From: Planctomycetota bacterium
GTDB taxonomy: Bacteria; Planctomycetota; GCA-002687715; DRQF01
Direction: 5' to 3'
DNA length: 9,116 nucleotides
NCBI GenBank assembly: GCA_024275615.1
Contig: JAJRYU010000166.1
Span: forward strand, 1 to 9,116
Numbering within the stretch: position 1 is the stretch's first letter; each line of letters starts with the position of its first letter. Below the pieces are notes generated by a model. The model did no database searches. It was not told the DNA's origin and saw only the letters and a program-made list of their open reading frames with translations. Made by a program: the position numbers and the translations under genes. Positions 7,066-9,116 of the stretch are shown one piece after another.

Positions 7066-7691
7066 TGCGCCCGACACACGAAAGAATTCAGCGAAGCGGC
7101 CAGCCTTGAACACCGGTCCGGCATTCAGAAAAAAATCTGCATGATAGATACCGCAGCTCTTAGGTTTCCTTCGTTAAGAAACTGCAGAGGATCCGGTCGC
7201 CCTTCCCGTTCTACCCGGCTCATTCCAGGCAATACACTCAAAGCCCAACATCGGGCCACTCCGTTCGCAAAGACCCCAAGGATTTTTCCTGTCGATAACC
7301 AACGGCACCGCGGGCAACTACCCCTTCATGCCGCAGTCCAGCGATGACGTGCCCGGTGTGGCAGTGAATTATCGTCTCCGTGGCCAAACGGATCTGGGGT
7401 TCTTCGAGGACTTCTCCGCAGCATCAGGTATTCAGCCACCGATCGGCTGGATCTCTGCTTTCATCCGAAGAAACCGCCTAAAACTGGATGGCTGGCGCTG
7501 GGAAAACCCAAGCCGTCGAGGCTTGAACTTGCCGATCTCCGCGCCTTTCTCGATCTTCGACTCAGAACATCGCCGTTACCAATGTGGATGCTTTGATCGT
7601 TCTCCCCTGACACGAAATCATCCAGCCCATCCAATTCAACCATTGGATCGGCATTCATTTTCGACTCTTTCGGGGTCTTCAACCAGAGAGG
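7066..7691. other. Region of 626 bases without a supported gene; possible decayed coding sequence
   Basis: No reading frame here has a good start, a ribosome binding site and convincing protein composition together. On the plus strand, frame 2 is open from 7178 and carries a natural-looking stretch at about 7271-7410 (SITNGTAGNYPFMPQSSDDV and on). The protein-like signal then seems to move to frame 1 at about 7441-7560 (HPKKPPKTGWLALGKPKP, then RLELADLRAFLDL), and perhaps to the third frame at 7566-7604 (NIAVTNVDALIVLP). Such frame hopping is what a gene with indels would leave. On the minus strand, a frame from a TTG at 7682 or an ATG at 7658 down to 7461 starts just after the globin stop, but its second half is Arg/Ser/Gly-rich and unconvincing. 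I recognise no family in any frame. Confidence 0.3.
7629..7648. repeat. Short perfect inverted repeat downstream of the globin gene
   Basis: ATCCAAT (7629-7635) and ATTGGAT (7642-7648) form a 7-bp stem with a 6-base loop, about 44-63 bases past the globin stop on the minus strand. No T-run follows on either strand, so it is not a standard intrinsic terminator. It could stabilise an mRNA end or be chance. Confidence 0.3.
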
Positions 7692-8072
7692 TTAGCTCGG
7701 TACGACATGTCCGAGAACATCGTTGCGGGTTGATTCTGCGATGGCAGCAGCTTCGCCAATCAACTCAGCCGGGACGCCGAGCTCAGTCAGCGTCTCGCCG
7801 AGATTCTCCATGACGGCATCAAAGTGTTCGTCATTGAGTCCCATCTCATCGACAAGGGTTTCGTGGGCCGCTTGCATCGATCGTCCCGGGTATGATGCAG
7901 GGCCACCAAAAGCCATGGTGAGGAATTTCTCTTGATGGCGCTTTTGCCGGTTCATGTCGGTATCTGCGAAGAAATGGCGAATGCGTTCATCTGCCAGTAC
8001 CTTAGAGTAAAATAGCTCAACAGCGGCATGGACTGCCCCTTCACCACCAATTCTCTCGTACAAAGTGCTCAT
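7692..8072 (-). CDS. glbN: Group 1 truncated hemoglobin (TrHbN type)
   Basis: The 126-residue protein has the full length of a group 1 two-over-two globin. It starts with ATG at 8072 on the minus strand, with GAGAG about nine bases upstream. Typical landmarks are present: YERIGGEGAV at 5-14, then ELFYSKVLADERIRHFFADTDM, with Tyr22 at the B10 position; RQKRHQEKFL with Gln47 at the E11 position; the AFGGP turn at 54-58; and His70, the proximal F8 heme ligand, in RSMQAAHETL. Tyr at B10 with Gln at E11 form the distal hydrogen-bond network that stabilises bound O2 in this class. Members of the class often convert nitric oxide to nitrate or bind O2 in the cytoplasm; which applies here is not shown. 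The gene stands alone, divergent from the MBL-fold gene, with no clear terminator. Regulation by NO or oxygen would be expected, but I saw no clear FNR- or NsrR-like site. Confidence 0.95.
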   Translation of the reverse strand: MSTLYERIGGEGAVHAAVELFYSKVLADERIRHFFADTDMNRQKRHQEKFLTMAFGGPASYPGRSMQAAHETLVDEMGLNDEHFDAVMENLGETLTELGVPAELIGEAAAIAESTRNDVLGHVVPS

Positions 8073-8440
8073 ATCTATGTCTCTCGATGCTGACCCGCTC
8101 TCTTTCTCCGAGACGGCAGTTCAGCTGGCAAAGTTAAAATCTGTCTCTGATCCGCTCATCGTCAATATTGCAAGCCATACAAAAGATATAGTTTTGTGTT
8201 TTATTCTTGGGCGCGAATGGACCCATCGACGATGGGGAAGATACCGGTAAAAAATTCACGAGAGCACAATCTGTGTAATTCCTTGGTGCCACCAGCTATA
8301 GGGTGAAAAGGAATACTTAGAGATCATCAATTGCTGAGACCCTGGATATCAAACGTTCCATTTTGAAAAGAACGGTGTAGTCTCATTTCTCAACACACCC
8401 GTTCTATCTTTCCACCGCGTCCTCTTTCGAGTTTGATTGA
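8073..8440. other. Divergent intergenic region between the globin and MBL-fold genes
   Basis: These 368 bases hold no supported gene and must carry the promoters of both neighbours. For the globin, the minus strand has TTGACG (plus coordinates 8160-8165) and CAGATT (8138-8143) at a 16-base spacing, a weak sigma-70-like pair. An AT-rich tract lies at about 8178-8212. A perfect dyad, CCCATC-GAC-GATGGG, occurs at 8222-8236, and a small palindrome, TGGTG-C-CACCA, at 8284-8294. No convincing promoter for the plus-strand gene was found. Confidence 0.4.
8222..8236. repeat. Short dyad in the globin/MBL divergent promoter region
   Basis: CCCATC (8222-8227) and GATGGG (8231-8236) are perfect inverted repeats separated by GAC. 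The symmetry can be drawn as a 6-bp stem with a 3-base loop. Lying 150 bases upstream of the globin start and 204 bases before the MBL-fold gene, it could be an operator, but there is only one copy and no T-run. Confidence 0.3.
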
Positions 8441-9116
8441 ATGCTAAAACTGATTGCAACTATTGTGCTTCTGATGCACGCCTCCGTATTCAGTCAAGGA
8501 ACACCGGCCGCCCTGGATGCTGCCATCGAACTTGCTGGCCCGCTCAGCACTGGTAGCGACTGGAACGACAGAGTCAGCAACGCCAACATCATTGATCTCA
8601 TCGCGGCAAATCCCATTTACTATCCGACCTTAGCTCCAGGAAACCCTCTTGGGTGGGCACTGACAAACTTCTACCGCTTGAGATGGAACCGTGCTGCGGC
8701 AAGGATTGCATCTTCAGGCTACTCCAGCGGCAACAATTCACTCCGCTTGACTCATCTCTACAGCTCATCATGGATCGTCGAAAACGACAAGATGACTTGG
8801 GCCATTGACCTTGTTGAAGGCCCTTTCGCAAGCTTCGGATTCACTGGCGCTATCGGACTTCCTGAGATTGTAGCCATGTGCAACAAACTCGACGTCCTTT
8901 TCATCACACACACGGACGGCGATCATTTCAGCCTCAACGTCATGGCAGAAATGCTGAGACAAGGGAAACCGGTCGTCTGCCCCCCAGACCTTGCAGGGCT
9001 AGCACTTTTTGCTGGTGCACCCGCGTCTCAGATCATTGTTGCCCCTCAAGGCAAAAGTACTCTTTCCACACCCAACGGCATCCTGAATTTTAGCACTTTC
9101 CGTGGTCAACAGAGAA
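8441..9116 (+). CDS. Secreted metallo-beta-lactamase-fold hydrolase, N-terminal part (runs past the window end)
   Basis: The frame opens at an ATG at 8441 and stays open for 225 codons to the window edge, so the gene is cut by the window. Residues 1-19 are a signal peptide (MLKLIATIVLLMHASVFSQ), placing the protein in the periplasm or outside. About 110 residues precede the fold; they include SDWNDRVSNANIIDLIAANP. The segment LRLTHLYSSSWIVEN and then TWAIDLVEGP resemble the opening strands of the metallo-beta-lactamase fold. Residues 156-162 read THTDGDH, followed by FS, the metal-binding loop in the form HxDxDH. The usual form is HxHxDH; the Asp in the second position (D159) is also seen in ComEC-type members of the superfamily. 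The later metal ligands lie beyond the window. The substrate cannot be told: the superfamily covers nucleases, lactonases, phosphodiesterases and others. The Shine-Dalgarno match is poor. Confidence 0.82.
   Translation, partial: MLKLIATIVLLMHASVFSQGTPAALDAAIELAGPLSTGSDWNDRVSNANIIDLIAANPIYYPTLAPGNPLGWALTNFYRLRWNRAAARIASSGYSSGNNSLRLTHLYSSSWIVENDKMTWAIDLVEGPFASFGFTGAIGLPEIVAMCNKLDVLFITHTDGDHFSLNVMAEMLRQGKPVVCPPDLAGLALFAGAPASQIIVAPQGKSTLSTPNGILNFSTFRGQQR

Noticed and set aside
7106..7127. Imperfect hairpin TGAACACCGG/CCGGCATTCA as a terminator of the small membrane protein gene
   Set aside because: The stem is interrupted by mismatches and is followed by an A-run, not a T-run, on the plus strand.
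7461..7682. 73-residue minus-strand frame just after the globin gene
   Set aside because: It begins nine bases after the globin stop, which is suggestive, but the start is TTG, the second half is low-complexity Arg/Ser/Gly, and no family is recognisable.
7328..7813. 161-residue plus-strand frame as a gene
   Set aside because: Its last third runs antisense through the well-supported globin gene and turns into Arg/Ser-rich filler; only its first part looks protein-like and is treated as possible decayed sequence.
8065..8250. 61-residue plus-strand frame starting inside the globin start region
   Set aside because: It overlaps the globin start on the opposite strand, has no ribosome binding site and ends in a basic, unstructured tail.
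8598..8962. Two minus-strand frames at the right end
   Set aside because: They are shadows of the MBL-fold gene, which has a signal peptide and a metal-binding motif on the plus strand.

Overview
The window reads as ordinary chromosomal DNA of a Gram-negative bacterium with roughly even base composition. The outer-membrane barrel protein, the signal peptides and the periplasmic enzymes all require a diderm envelope. The mix of an arylsulfatase-type protein with a long extra C-terminal region, an alginate-export-like porin and a large GT-C membrane protein resembles gene content often seen in Planctomycetota and related environmental lineages. That placement is an inference from gene style; no marker gene in the window fixes the taxon.

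Layout from left to right. Positions 1-1276 hold the 3' part of a sulfatase-family gene that starts before the window. It is followed by a short in-frame, protein-like tail that looks like a relic. Positions 1452-2903 encode an alginate-export-type outer-membrane porin, closed by a textbook rho-independent terminator at 2929-2959. Positions 3042-5612 encode an 856-residue GT-C-like (DUF2142-like) membrane protein with a large C-terminal extracytoplasmic part. A tRNA gene with anticodon CAU, best read as the isoleucine AUA reader, lies at 5668-5741. Next come a secreted LysM protein with a membrane-anchor-like C-terminus (5904-6734) and, 25 bases later, a small multi-pass membrane protein (6760-7065).

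Positions 7066-7691 have no gene I can support. They contain protein-like pieces in several frames and may be decayed sequence. A group 1 truncated hemoglobin lies on the minus strand at 7692-8072. A 368-base divergent intergenic region separates it from a secreted metallo-beta-lactamase-fold protein (8441 to the window end), which is cut off by the window edge.

How the genes may work together: the sulfatase, porin and GT-C protein could all serve extracellular polysaccharide or sulfated glycan handling, but the terminator after the porin argues against a single transcript. The LysM protein and the small membrane protein are close enough to be cotranscribed and both belong to the envelope. 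The globin and the MBL-fold protein are independent, divergent units. I found no CRISPR array, insertion sequence, phage module or convincing new multigene system. The most interesting items are the C-terminally anchored LysM protein with its small membrane neighbour, the dyad upstream of it, and the two relic-like stretches.
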